Shown here one piece after another: positions 25,831 to 36,100 of a stretch of 64,000 bases of DNA; the first letter of the stretch is position 1, and the number at the start of each line of letters is the position of its first letter. The notes beneath the pieces are model-generated. The model was not told the DNA's origin and did no database searches. It saw nothing but the letters and a program-made list of their open reading frames with translations. Origin of the DNA: Sphingobacterium sp. LZ7M1 (GTDB taxonomy: Bacteria > Bacteroidota > Bacteroidia > Sphingobacteriales > Sphingobacteriaceae); contig NZ_CP101134.1 in assembly GCF_024296865.1 (NCBI RefSeq), forward strand, positions 4,464,001-4,528,000. Reading direction: 5' to 3'. A program made the translations under genes and the position numbers.

Positions 25831-26742
25831 AATTAATAGGTTAAATCGGAATTACAAATTCAATAATGCGTTTGGAGATTAAAACAGTACAGCTGAAAAC
25901 CAACAAGATGCATTTCAAGGCATGGAACAATAGTCCTGATCAATACATCACTTTAGCTTCAGTAAAAACAAAAAGAACCGACCTTCACTCCTATTTAAGG
26001 AGTAAACCATAACACAGTCCGCTTGGGATAGTGGAAAAGAATAGTTAGATTTATTGTGTCAGAATATAATAAAACTACCGATCCACTTATTTCCTCACAA
26101 CCATGCGCTGTCAGTTTATAGAAGGTCGGTTAAGAAAAGAGGTAGAAAAGAAAATTTCCCATTGGGATTATTACCACAGGGATTTTTAATCTCTTGCATA
26201 TTTGGTGTTATGACTTTTATAAGCCATAAGTACCCAAATCCACCCTTTTCCTTAAAGTTATATTCTATTCAGGACTGCAAAAAATGTTCTTTGTTTGTTG
26301 TTTACGAGAAAACCGGCAACTATAATTCGGAATCTTATTGGTGCAAATTTTCTTGGTGGTTGTAAATCGTACCATAATTTTTTTGGTTTATGATAACGAT
26401 GGGCACTCTTGAAACTGAGGAAAATGACTATTGGAACGAAAACCAAAAAGACACTCCAATGCTCAGGTCGAGGTACCGCTAGGACCACCTTGATCAATCA
26501 AGGTTCCACAGAGACTGACATGGAGCGCCTTATTGGCTCAAATATATAAATATAATTTGAATCCAATAATAAGGCGACACCAAGTTCAACTCATAAGGAA
26601 AATAGCGGTTTTCGACTATGAGTGACATCGTTGCTAAAGGATTTCCTTTAGTAATTGTCGCTTTAATAAATAACTCTTACAAAGATAAGTAATTATTCTG
26701 ATTTGACCGCTAAAGCGGACAAGTTTTTTTTAAAAATTTTTA
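25831..26742. other. 900-bp gene-free stretch with several hairpins
   Basis: Open frames at 26054-26365 (+) and 26258-26497 (-) overlap and resemble no protein I know, so I leave them out. An 8-bp palindrome (ACCTTGAT-CA-ATCAAGGT) lies at 26488-26505, and the structured block described separately lies at 26526-26661. Otherwise the sequence is AT-rich without clear signals. Confidence 0.6.
26526..26661. other. Multi-stem structure upstream of the small HTH gene
   Basis: A first hairpin (26526-26536 with 26563-26576, a 3-nt bulge) has an inner CAAAT/ATTTG stem. Next comes a possible three-way junction closed by GCGACA (26574-26579) and TGTCGC (26656-26661). Its arms are ACTCATA/TATGAGT (26589-26623, with inner GAAAA/TTTTC) and CTAAAGGA/TCCTTTAG (26634-26651). 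The HTH gene starts 82 bp later. The block could be a leader RNA, a recombination site or an operator array. Confidence 0.45.
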
Positions 26743-27033
26743 TTGATGAAATTTAAAGATGAACAAAATGTAGATTTTGAAAATGAATTATTGAATTTTA
26801 TTAGAATCAAGTTTCTAGAACCAATCAAAATTAACGGGAATAAACCGACTATCCGGCAATATGAAGATCTTACATCTATTGGTAGAACAACAATCACAAA
26901 ATTAACTAAAAGTCAAGGATATGATGTGCCATTCTCAACTATTTTCAAAATTTGCAAATACGCCGAAATCCCTCTTTCTGATTTTTTTTCACAATTTGAA
27001 GAGTATCTACGAACTAAGTATTCTAAGAAATAG
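26743..27033 (+). CDS. Small HTH (XRE-like) protein
   Basis: The 96-aa protein contains a helix-turn-helix-like core (TIRQYEDLTSIGRTTITKLTKSQGYDVPFSTIFKICKYAEIPLSDFF) matching the layout of XRE-family regulators with a recognition helix near residues 48-62. MMKF offers two start ATGs 3 bp apart. It stands alone between a structured intergenic block and a gene-poor region, and may be a remnant regulator of a lost element or an active one. Function is not shown. Confidence 0.6.
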   Translation: MMKFKDEQNVDFENELLNFIRIKFLEPIKINGNKPTIRQYEDLTSIGRTTITKLTKSQGYDVPFSTIFKICKYAEIPLSDFFSQFEEYLRTKYSKK

Positions 27034-27565
27034 CTTTAATTAATGAATCTAACAAATAATATTTTAGGAATTTTTCTTACGTAAGATAATTCTTATCATT
27101 ATAATGCATCCTATAACTTATCAACGATGAAGTTTGGTCAGAGAGCGTTATTGATATTCCAAAAGCAAAAAGTATATAACTTCCGGCTTTTTAATAAAAC
27201 CTTCTGAAGGAGGTTTACTACCGTAAGAGTTATATTACCGATATTTTTAATGTCCTGGATAGTGGATTCAATTAACACAGGTATATCTCCGTTTATTATT
27301 TGCGAATAGCTAACTTTCTGACCTCTGAATAAATCAATAGCAATTAATTATGCGAAATTAGGTGCGACTAATGCTAAAGAAAAGGAAAAGTATAACAGTC
27401 TAATTGGCGATATCAAAAGCTTACCTGTGTAACTTTTTCAAAGGTTAGAGCTTTGATAAATGTAAATAAGTAAGGAACAGATAAGCGGGCGTCAAAATAA
27501 ATTCGACGCCCGCTCTACCCTTCACCAAAACTATTTGGAATAAAGCACTAACTTATGAAACGTAA
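27034..27565. other. Gene-free stretch with one GC-rich hairpin
   Basis: No gene is supported. A 10-bp perfect hairpin (AGCGGGCGTC at 27484-27493 with GACGCCCGCT at 27505-27514) stands out in AT-rich DNA but has no T-run. A short tail-like open stretch ends at the TAA at 27429-27431 (translating ...GDIKSLPV) and could be the end of a lost gene; I cannot name it. Confidence 0.5.
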
Positions 27566-28051
27566 ATGAAAAAAAATACTGATGAGCATTTTGAAAATAG
27601 AATTAATAATTTAAACTTTTAGAATAAAACGGGGAAGTCTACCGATCTCCTCCAGGATACCCTCATGAAGGTCATTCGATATCAGGAAAAATTTGAGGAA
27701 AGCACAAATCTTTTGGGCTGGATCTATACGATCATGAAGAATATCTTCATTAATAGGTGCCGTAAAAATGGAGTGGAAAGAAATTACGCATCAACCGTCC
27801 TCCCCGCTTCTGACCCCACAAAACAGCAGAGCCAAAACAAAAGTATAGACAATTTTTTGGGTCAAGACATAGATTCAGTTCTAATGTCGATACATGAAAA
27901 ATATTATCTACCTTTCATAATGTTCTTTGAAGGTTATAAATACTATGAAATAGCAGAGCACTTAGGCATACCGGAAGGTACCGTCAAAACCCGAATACAC
28001 AGCGCTAGAAAACTTTTGCAGGAAAAACTTAAAAGCTATAGATTTTCTTAA
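27566..28051 (+). pseudogene. Broken ECF-type RNA polymerase sigma factor
   Basis: From ATG 27566 the frame reads MKKNTDEHFENRINNLNF, then hits a TAG and continues in the same frame with NKTGKSTDLLQDTLMKVIRYQEKFEEST, NLLGWIYTIMKNIFINR and an intact region 4 (YYEIAEHLGIPEGTVKTRIHSARKLL). About ten residues of the usual region 2 helix appear to be missing next to the stop, so a small deletion plus nonsense is likely. Translation could restart at the in-frame ATG 27665, but this would lack most of region 2.1-2.2. No anti-sigma gene is nearby. Confidence 0.8.
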
Positions 28052-28536
28052 CTTATATAGAGTATAGGCCCTAAGATAAAACTTAGGACCTCTTTCCGCT
28101 AAAAATATTCTCTATGGGAGGGGTAATTTCTATTAAAATAGAAAAAATTATTAATTGACCGCCATATAAAATACTTTTGATTACCGTAAAATAAATTTAG
28201 CACTAGAGAGTCCCAGAGATAGCCAAATAAGACCTGGCTCTTGTCTGCAGTCCCCTTCTATATATTCAATTCGGGATAATAAAAAAAATGTGCCACCTAT
28301 AGTGGGGATATAGGTGGCATGGGGTTTTGGACTATTAATGCACCTTTACAATATAAACAGTTCATCGGTAATATGTTTGAAGTCGCCTAAAAATATGTCC
28401 TTCCCCAATTTATATCTCCAGGATATAATCTTCATTACTTTTATCTAAAACCTACAAAAGCTCGGATAACTCGGTATTTCAGAACGACTATGAGCATCCG
28501 ATGTTATTTAATCAAACAATCTTAACAATATTTATC
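28052..28536. other. Gene-free stretch upstream of the DUF892 remnant
   Basis: No gene is supported. The main landmark is the strong hairpin at 28291-28319, described separately. The last 60 bp may hold the promoter of the former DUF892 gene. Confidence 0.5.
28282..28319 (-). terminator. Likely minus-strand terminator
   Basis: An 11-bp perfect stem (TGCCACCTATA at 28291-28301 with TATAGGTGGCA at 28309-28319) has a 7-nt loop. On the minus strand it is followed by CA and eight T residues. The nearest minus-strand gene upstream is the small zinc-ribbon protein at 28799-28993. Confidence 0.65.
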
Positions 28537-29607
28537 ATGGCAACAACTACAAAACCTACTCCAAAGGATAATAAAGTTAAAGCTAAGCCAAGCGCGGCTA
28601 AAGATTTAAATGAGTTATTCGAGGACGGCCTAAAGGATATTTATTGGGCTAAGAGGAATAGATTGCCAGGTATACTAAATTGCTATGATCTTAATTAAGT
28701 ACTTGGCGATATCTTAATATTGAAGACAGGAACTTTATACGATAATTCTTTTAATAAAATTTGTTAAAGTTATTGATGAGCGTTAGTGTGATAACCCATT
28801 AAACTTTGTCTCGTAAAATATACGAGCTCTTGTTGCATTGATTGCAAGAAGAGCTCTTTACTGGCAAAAAAAACAAAAATGATTTCACCCACCAAGGTCT
28901 ACGAACGCGGGAATAAAGATATGCTTCCCCACAATGTGGACATAATGGATGTGGTTGGCTCAGTGCAGTGCTTTTTAAACTAATAATCTTCATACAATAG
29001 TTCTAAAAAATTTGAATTAATTAAAGACCATTACCTTAGAAAAGATAAGGTTTAGGATTTAGTAAAATAAAACGCCCAAACTATGGAATTATTTTGTCTT
29101 TCTAAGTATGATCAAAATACATGTAACAACACGCATAATTAAACGCCATTTTTACAAAGAGTTTAATCGATTGAAAGCTAAATGTTTGTTGTTATATTCC
29201 TGTTAAGGAATTGATAAAAATTAATTAATGTTTTAATTGTAAAATATATGTTAAAGTAAAATTTAACAAGAATTACCGCGCTGAAGAAAATGTTTGAACG
29301 ATCATTGGTAAAATCGCTCCCTAAAATGGAAAAAAATGCTACATCGCAAAAACTGAAAATAGCAATATCTTCTCATCTTGAAGAGACCAAAGAACATGAC
29401 AGTAGACTGGAAGAAGTTTTTGGATCGATCGGAATTAAGGCGAAGGAAGAGAAATGTGATACTATGTCCGGAATCTTAGAAGAAGGTAAAAGTATTATGG
29501 GAGACACAGAACCCGGCACTGTGCGTGATGCGGGAATAATCGCCGCTTCCCAGAAAGTAGAGCATTATGAGATTGCAACCTATGGGACCCTTGCCAATTT
29601 TCTGTAA
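28537..29607 (+). pseudogene. DUF892 (YciE/YciF ferritin-like) gene split by an insertion and truncated
   Basis: The 5' part from ATG 28537 reads MATTTKPTPKDNKVKAKPSA, then DLNELFEDGLKDIYWA, ending near 28653. The 3' part resumes near 29300 with SLVKSLPKMEKNATSQKLK, SSHLEETKEH, GSIGIKAKEEKCDTMSG and VEHYEIATYGTLA, ending at a stop at 29605-29607. Together these are one DUF892 stress-related ferritin-like protein interrupted by about 0.64 kb. The final helix is also lost where the sequence joins an acetyltransferase stub. The intervening DNA carries one small minus-strand zinc-ribbon gene and no recognisable transposase. Confidence 0.85.
28799..28993 (-). CDS. Small zinc-ribbon protein (64 aa)
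   Basis: The protein has two Cys pairs, CPHC at about residues 18-21 and CNQC at about 50-53, separated by a WWVKSFLFFLPVK hydrophobic linker. This fits small Bacteroidetes zinc-ribbon proteins of unknown function. It lies inside the insertion that splits the DUF892 gene, so it may be passenger DNA of a former mobile segment. Expression is uncertain; a terminator-like hairpin lies about 480 bp downstream. Confidence 0.5.
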   Translation of the reverse strand: MKIISLKSTALSQPHPLCPHCGEAYLYSRVRRPWWVKSFLFFLPVKSSSCNQCNKSSYILRDKV

Positions 29608-29664
29608 TTGGTCAATGTCATCAAGAGTTATTTTTTTAATCTTAATTTCTGTCATTTCTGTCAT
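29590..29664 (-). pseudogene. N-terminal stub of a GNAT acetyltransferase
   Basis: Reading from ATG 29664 gives MTEMTEIKIKKITLDDIDQL and then QKIGK, a typical opening of Bacteroidetes GNAT acetyltransferases. After about 25 codons the frame enters the antisense of the DUF892 remnant and family resemblance ends. The junction therefore marks a deletion or rearrangement that fused the ends of two oppositely oriented genes. Confidence 0.65.
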
Positions 29665-30170
29665 TTTTGTCTGTTGGTACGTTTCAGCAAGGTTGCCACT
29701 AACATCTGGTTATGCGAAAATTATATACAAAAAGTCTCACCAATCCTCCTTATATGCGTATTTGGTTAAAACATGGATTAAAAAACCTACATAGCTAAAA
29801 ATCAACATACTTAATTAAGGGTGAAAATCGATAAATCGAAATAATATATGGAAATTATTTACCAACTAGTATGAAAGCTTGAATAATCTAAATGCCAAAG
29901 TTTCAATAAACCCTACTTGTTCCGAATTGTAGAATTCAGATATTCAAGTGAATCATAATAAAGTCCTTTCCAAATTAAGCTTTTCGTCATAATCAGGAGG
30001 TTTTCGTCGTAACCTTGCTGATATATTAAACAATTAATTGATGAATTGTTTGATATCTATACTTATATCTAAATTAACATTTATCAATACTATGAATCTT
30101 AATTTGGATTAGAGTTTCATTTTACTAGAAATCAGAGCAGAATTATAAACAATTAACTTTAGCAAACTAA
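29665..30170. other. AT-rich gene-free stretch
   Basis: No open frame with family resemblance, no strong hairpin and no repeat was found between the acetyltransferase stub and the end of the phosphodiesterase gene. Confidence 0.5.
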
Positions 30171-31679
30171 CTATTTTACCCTCCGTCCGTAGTCCAAATA
30201 TTTATGTCCATCGATTTCGCTAAACTTCAATTCAACTGTATAATTCTTTTCTTTATTCTGTGCGGTTTCGATATACTGCTTTACCTTATTTGCATCTACA
30301 TTTTTATTTTTAAAAAATTCAGCAAGCACTCTTCCTTGCATAGGGTGTTTATTTTTAACTCCTAAAACGGAAAACAAGGTAGGCATAATATCAATATAAG
30401 ATGTAGGGGCCGTGGATTGATACGCTTTTTTGAATGAAGGACCATAAAGCACGAGGTTAGTATTAATTTCAAACGAACTAATACCACCATGTCCTGCAGC
30501 TCCTCCGCTCTTATTGTATGCCGAGCCTTTATATCCAAATTCATTTGGAGCGTCATCCCAACTATACGTTACTAGGATATCCGCGGCGCGATCCGGGTGG
30601 TTCCAATGAATGCTTGCAAATGAAAAAGTGCCATCTACACTTCCTTTTAAATCAGTATCATTTTTAGATTTCGTAAAGATTGGACCAATCCAGGGCTGCT
30701 TTTGCAATAACTTTACTATCCTTTCCACTTTTGCTTGGTCTTTATCTTTCACAAAGATCGCCCCATCTGCCATTACTATTTTTCCATTACTAAGGTCGTC
30801 TCCAAAGCCTTCTTCCTCTAGCATGCTTTTAACGGTATGTTCGCCCGCGTATGTTATAAATCCATGATCGGCACTGACTAAGACATTAACTTTGTCTTCC
30901 AATCCCTTTTCTTTAATAGCAAGAAGAATGCGTCCTAGCTGCTCATCCATAAATTTTATCGCCTCCAAAGCTTCTGGTGATCCAATTCCAAATCCATGTT
31001 GCTTTGAATCCGGTTCTGAAAGCCATACGGTCGTGATATCCGCAGGCTTCTTATCTAAACCAAAAGTCAAAAAAGCATCTACCACCCATTTATGATTCGC
31101 AAATTTAGGTTGCTTTTGTGATTCAATAGAAGCTATCGTTTGGAAAACGGAATCTCGGAAAGAAAGCGGAAAAATAAACTCCGGATTAACTGTCCAGCCT
31201 TTTTCCTGAGGGTCCTGTAAGAAAGCCTGGCCCGAAGATCCAGAGCTGTACACTGCGAGTGTCTTATTTTCCTGTCTGAGTAATTCAGCGGCCGTCAAAT
31301 TAGATAACAACCCCAATTTGGACTGCTTTTTCACTATTTCCAAATCGCTTTTGTTTCCGGTATTATAATTTTTTCGCGCATCAACATCTGCAATATGAAT
31401 CGTATTCCCGAGAATACCGTGTTTTTCAGGATAAGATCCCGTCGAAAGCGATGCAGAATTCAATCTCGTCACTGTTGGGAAAACGCTATGGCTATTTAAG
31501 GCAACACTCCCTTTATTTGCCAGATCAAATAGATTCGGCATATGCTCCTGATTGATAAAATCGGGTCTCAGACCATCAAAAATGATAACAATAGACTTCG
31601 TTTGAGCGAACAAAGTCGAAAAAGCTGACGCTAAACCTAGGGTACCGCAAATTAAAAACTTGATGATATTTTTTTTCAT
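30171..31679 (-). CDS. Secreted nucleotide pyrophosphatase/phosphodiesterase (alkaline phosphatase superfamily)
   Basis: The 502-aa protein has a signal peptide (MKKNIIKFLICGTLGLASAFSTLFA). Its catalytic core begins SIVIIFDGLRPDFINQEHMPNL, where the metal-binding Asp lies in FDG. The nucleophile Thr is in FPTVTRLNSASLSTG, and later metal ligands lie in WLSEPDSKQHGFG, VSADHGFI and AAGHGG. This order is that of type I phosphodiesterases/nucleotide pyrophosphatases. It is the last gene of the sigma-FecR-SusC-SusD operon, 15 bp after SusD, suggesting that the operon scavenges phosphate or nucleotide-type substrates. Confidence 0.92.
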   Translation of the reverse strand: MKKNIIKFLICGTLGLASAFSTLFAQTKSIVIIFDGLRPDFINQEHMPNLFDLANKGSVALNSHSVFPTVTRLNSASLSTGSYPEKHGILGNTIHIADVDARKNYNTGNKSDLEIVKKQSKLGLLSNLTAAELLRQENKTLAVYSSGSSGQAFLQDPQEKGWTVNPEFIFPLSFRDSVFQTIASIESQKQPKFANHKWVVDAFLTFGLDKKPADITTVWLSEPDSKQHGFGIGSPEALEAIKFMDEQLGRILLAIKEKGLEDKVNVLVSADHGFITYAGEHTVKSMLEEEGFGDDLSNGKIVMADGAIFVKDKDQAKVERIVKLLQKQPWIGPIFTKSKNDTDLKGSVDGTFSFASIHWNHPDRAADILVTYSWDDAPNEFGYKGSAYNKSGGAAGHGGISSFEINTNLVLYGPSFKKAYQSTAPTSYIDIMPTLFSVLGVKNKHPMQGRVLAEFFKNKNVDANKVKQYIETAQNKEKNYTVELKFSEIDGHKYLDYGRRVK

Positions 31680-31694
31680 ATGGATAATGTTAGT

Positions 31695-33173
31695 TTACTT
31701 GTTGTCCCACCAAACTTTAATAGTGCAATCGTCACCCCCCATTTGTTGCACCGCGGCTTTTAAGTTCTCGGCGTTCAAAGATTGCAAGTAAGTTGGATAA
31801 GGTATTCGCGTGGGGAAAGTCCTAGAAGATGGTATGCCGGGACCCTTTTCAAGTTTAGGGTATCCGGTTCTTCTGTATTCGAACCATGACTGATAATCTA
31901 CAAAAAAGCTAGCATAGTACTTTTGCAAAAAGATTTGATCCATCTTTTCATCGACAGTTCCGCCACTCTTATATTTAATAATGGAATGCTTCAGAAAATC
32001 TTCAGGAATGTCAACTTTCCATTGTTTTAAAGAAGCTAGAATGGCATTATTGTAATGGTTCTCCTCCGTATCATTGGTTTTATAGTTCTTCAGTGCAAGC
32101 TCCGCTTTCATAAACTCCACCTCCGCATAGGTTTGTAAAATACCCATATTCGAGAAAGTTTTAAGTACATCGCTGAGATTGGAATTTGCATTTACATCAA
32201 ACTCCTGTTCTAAGGGATATGCACTCGGGATACCTTGAAATACTGCTTTGTCACCTTTTTTTACAGTCCGAGCCCATAGCTTTAACCGTGGGTCGTTGGT
32301 TTCATTTAAAGTTTTTATGAAAAAGGTCGTGAAGTAATCATTGTCTCTCCAGTCGAATGTTCTGGAATTATAATATGGATTAAAATAAGGAAAATTACCT
32401 GGGAAAGCCAAGATGGCTTCGTCGGCATTGGATTCAAATACTGGAAAATCTTTCGGTTTATTTAATATTTCTTCAATTTTAGATCTCACCTTCATTTCCG
32501 CTTCCCGACCTTGAATCCTAACTAACAACCTTAATTTTAACGAATTAGCAAACTTCTTCCATTTCAACATGTTCGCTGCTGAACTTTGGGCGTCGAAAAT
32601 CAAATCTCCCCCATATGCTAAAGGCTTATCCGTTTCAAAGAGTGTGTTAGCTTCCGTTAACCAATTCAACATTTGCTCATAAACAACTTGTTGTTTATCA
32701 AATTTCGGAAGGAAATTCTTATCCATCCCTTTCGTCGCCTCCAAACATGGAATATCACCATATGCATCAGTTAGAATGGAATACATATAAGCTTTCAACA
32801 CAAGTGCAATTCCCATATAATTAGGCTGTTCCAACCTTTTCGATATCCCATACAAATCCTCCGTATCTAAGAGCGCTGCATAATAACTTTCCCAAATATT
32901 ATCTCTACTACGAACATCCCATCGCATAACGCTATTGATATTTGGATTTGCTCGGGGCGCCTGTACTTGCATCAAAATATGGGTGAAGTTCTTCGCTTCA
33001 TTCATTTTTGAAGTCACAATTCTGTATTGTAATTGACTTAACAATACACCCGGAGTAGCCTCTTTCGGCCGATTTGGATCGGTGTTGAGGTCATTAAAGG
33101 TTTTATCGCACGCACTGAAAAGACAAAGTGCAAACATCAAAACGGAAATAAATCTTCTTCTTATGTTCATCAT
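31695..33173 (-). CDS. SusD/RagB-family lipoprotein (SusD-like_2 type)
   Basis: The 492-aa protein starts with a lipoprotein signal (MMNIRRRFISVLMFALCLFSACDKTF; the acylated Cys is in SACD). It then has NDLNTDPNRPKEATPGVLLSQLQYRI, the typical opening of the SusD/RagB group that accompanies SusC proteins for small ligands. Further signatures are AYMYSILTDAYGDIPCLEA and KWKKFANSLKLRLLVR. The start may equally be ATG 33170. It follows SusC by 8 bp and is co-transcribed with it. Confidence 0.93.
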   Translation of the reverse strand: MMNIRRRFISVLMFALCLFSACDKTFNDLNTDPNRPKEATPGVLLSQLQYRIVTSKMNEAKNFTHILMQVQAPRANPNINSVMRWDVRSRDNIWESYYAALLDTEDLYGISKRLEQPNYMGIALVLKAYMYSILTDAYGDIPCLEATKGMDKNFLPKFDKQQVVYEQMLNWLTEANTLFETDKPLAYGGDLIFDAQSSAANMLKWKKFANSLKLRLLVRIQGREAEMKVRSKIEEILNKPKDFPVFESNADEAILAFPGNFPYFNPYYNSRTFDWRDNDYFTTFFIKTLNETNDPRLKLWARTVKKGDKAVFQGIPSAYPLEQEFDVNANSNLSDVLKTFSNMGILQTYAEVEFMKAELALKNYKTNDTEENHYNNAILASLKQWKVDIPEDFLKHSIIKYKSGGTVDEKMDQIFLQKYYASFFVDYQSWFEYRRTGYPKLEKGPGIPSSRTFPTRIPYPTYLQSLNAENLKAAVQQMGGDDCTIKVWWDNK

Positions 33174-33181
33174 CGTAAATA

Positions 33182-36100
33182 CTAAAATCCTATGCTTAAA
33201 TTAACTCCCATACTTCTAGCCGATGGGAATTGGGCCAGCTCGACGCCCGGCGTAACAGTTCCATTATTTAAATTTCCACCCTCGGGATCAAATGCCGGAA
33301 AGGAGGTGAAATTGAAAAGATCTCTTCCCCAAAGTGATACCGAAGCGTTTGAAAGTTTGAATTGCTTTAATAGATTAACCGGAAATGTATAGGATAGCCT
33401 AACTTCTCTTATTTTTAGGAAGCTGGCATCAAATATATTGGTCTCCAAATTACTCATCGAATAATAAGTCGGATAATAAACCAACGCACTCACCGACTTA
33501 TCATTTGGCTTATACGTCCCATCGGCCTGTGGAACAACGCCATCGCCTACGATTCCCCCTTCGCGTCCCGGAAGAGAAGTCTTCACTTTTCCTAATTCAT
33601 TAGTTTTATAATTTGTCAAGGAATAAATACTTCCGCCTTTTTGCATGTCCAAAAGGATGTGTAAACCTATAGACTTATAGGTAAAGTCATTACTAAACCC
33701 CATTTTCCAATCTGCAAATGCATTTCCCCATTTCTTTACTTCGGTGTCGAGTTCCGGTAATCCGGCTTCATTATAAATAATCTGTCCAATTTCATTTCTT
33801 AGAAATCCACGTCCATACATATCCCCCATTCGCGCTCCTGGGCGTGCTTCGATGGTCACGACACCAGCATTATTGTAGATAATTTGAGTATTGATTCCTG
33901 GGGCCAATTCCTTAACATAACTCCGATTAAGAGCCCAATTGACAGCAGATTTCCATTTAAATTGATCGTTCAAGATGGGTTGCCCATTCAAGACCAGCTC
34001 AATACCTTTACTATTTATAAGTCCGGCATTAATCAGGGCACTGTTATAGCCTGAAACGGGATCGACGGGCGTAGCAAGGATTTGGTTCCTACTGTTGTTC
34101 ATATAGATCGACATATCAGCGCCTACTCTTCCATCTAGGAACCTTAAATCCAAGCCTGCCTCATAACTTGTTGTAATTTCTGGTTTCAAGTTAGGATTAA
34201 ATAATACCCGTTGGTTGGTTAGGTTGTTACCATATATTTGATTGTAATATCGAGCCGTTTGATAGGGGCTGGTATCATTTCCCACCTGTGCCCAAGAGAG
34301 TCGAGCTTTAGCAAAAGAAATAACGTCCGGCATTTTAAAAAGCTGGCTTAAGATAAAACTGCTGTTCACAGATGGATAAAAAAACGATCGCTCTCCTGAA
34401 GGCAACGTACTGGACCAGTCATTCCGTCCCGTAACATCTAAAAATATCATTTCCTTATACGACAACTGACCAAAAGCATATAAGCTAGCAATAGCTTTTT
34501 CCTGTCTATCGCTTTGCGGTACAACTGGGTCTAAACTGTTGGACAGCTGGTAAATTCCCGGTTGTGCTAATTGGTCGGCATTCATTGATTTCAAATTATA
34601 ATACTGCGACATATAATTTCCACCTAAGGAAATATTATACTTAAAATCGGATTCTAACTTAGGAACATAAGAAAGTAGAAAATCACTATTCGACTCGTAA
34701 TTATTAAGACCCTGTTCACGGTACATTCCTTTCGGAAATTTCGTCATATTAAAAGGCCGCTGTTGAGATCGCTCTTCATTCGAAAAATCTAAACCACTTC
34801 TAAGCATCAGGTTTACTGTTGGGGAGAATTCATAAGTTGCAGAAATATTTCCTACAAGATTATGCTTCTTCATTTTATTCAACATTTCATAAAGAATAAC
34901 ATAGGGATTGTCAGGACCAGAATTGAAAGGCCTATATTGCTCTACTCCTTCTTTCCCAGGAACCCAATAGGGTTTAAACCATTCCGGTTTAATATTAGGC
35001 GCTGTACCTAATATTAAGAAATACATCAAAGTCTGGTTATTATATCCTGCGGAAGGGAGATTGTCACTTTTATTATTGCTGTAGTTAAATCTACCAGAAA
35101 CTTTTAGCCGTTTGGATAATTGTTGATTGGCATTAAATAACACATTCATTCTCTCAAATCCGGTATTCGGAAGAATCCACGTATTCTTAAGGTAAGTAAA
35201 TGACGCTCTAGCACCATTGATTTCATTTCCACCTTCAACGGATATATTATTGCTGCTTGTTAAACCGCGTTGAAAGAAGCCCGAAATATAATCTTTTTGG
35301 GCGACCCATGGGGTTCTTACTGTCGCTATTCCATCGGGCGTACTCGGGTCGTATTGAAAATACTCTTGCCCATTGAATTTAGGTCCGAAACCTCGTCCTG
35401 CACCAACAGTTGTACTTGTGTTAGCTCCATCCACGGTATTCCCATAAGAGTAATATTTGTCTTGTCTACCTTCTCCATACTCAAATTGATAATCAGGCCA
35501 GCGGTTCACTTCCTCCAAGCTCGTATTCGAATTGAGACTAACGCCTATTCCTCTCTCTTTTCGCTTCGCAGATTTTGTCGTAATAATTAGTGCGCCTGCT
35601 GCGGCCCGACTTCCGTATAATGCCGTTGCAGCCGGCCCTTTTAACACGGTCACATTATCAATGTCATCAGCATTTACGTTGCTGATATTTGATCCAAAGT
35701 CGACAGGGCTATCCTGAGATAAATAAGAATTAAAACCCGTGCCCGTAATCTTACTGCTGAGGGGAACCCCATCTATGACAACGAGCGCTTGATTGTTATT
35801 TAAATTTAGAGAGGATTCTCCTCGAAGCGTTATCCTATTGGAACCCATCGGCCCGGCACCAACCCCTTGGATAGTTAATCCCGCAACTTTTCCAGATAAA
35901 GCGCTGGTCCAGTTATTCGTCTTCGTTTCTGTTAGTGCTGCATTATCGACCGTTTGGGTAGAATATCCTAGCGATTTATCTTCTCTTTTTATCCCCAAGG
36001 CAGTTACCACAACAGCGTCAATATTTTGTATCTCTTCTTGATCAAGCTTGATGACAAGGTTGGTCCGATTTGCTGGCTTCACAATAATATCACATTGTCT

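Noticed and set aside
26054..26497. Frames of 103 codons (+) and 79 codons (-) in the gap
   Set aside because: They overlap each other, have no domain resemblance and no ribosome binding context.
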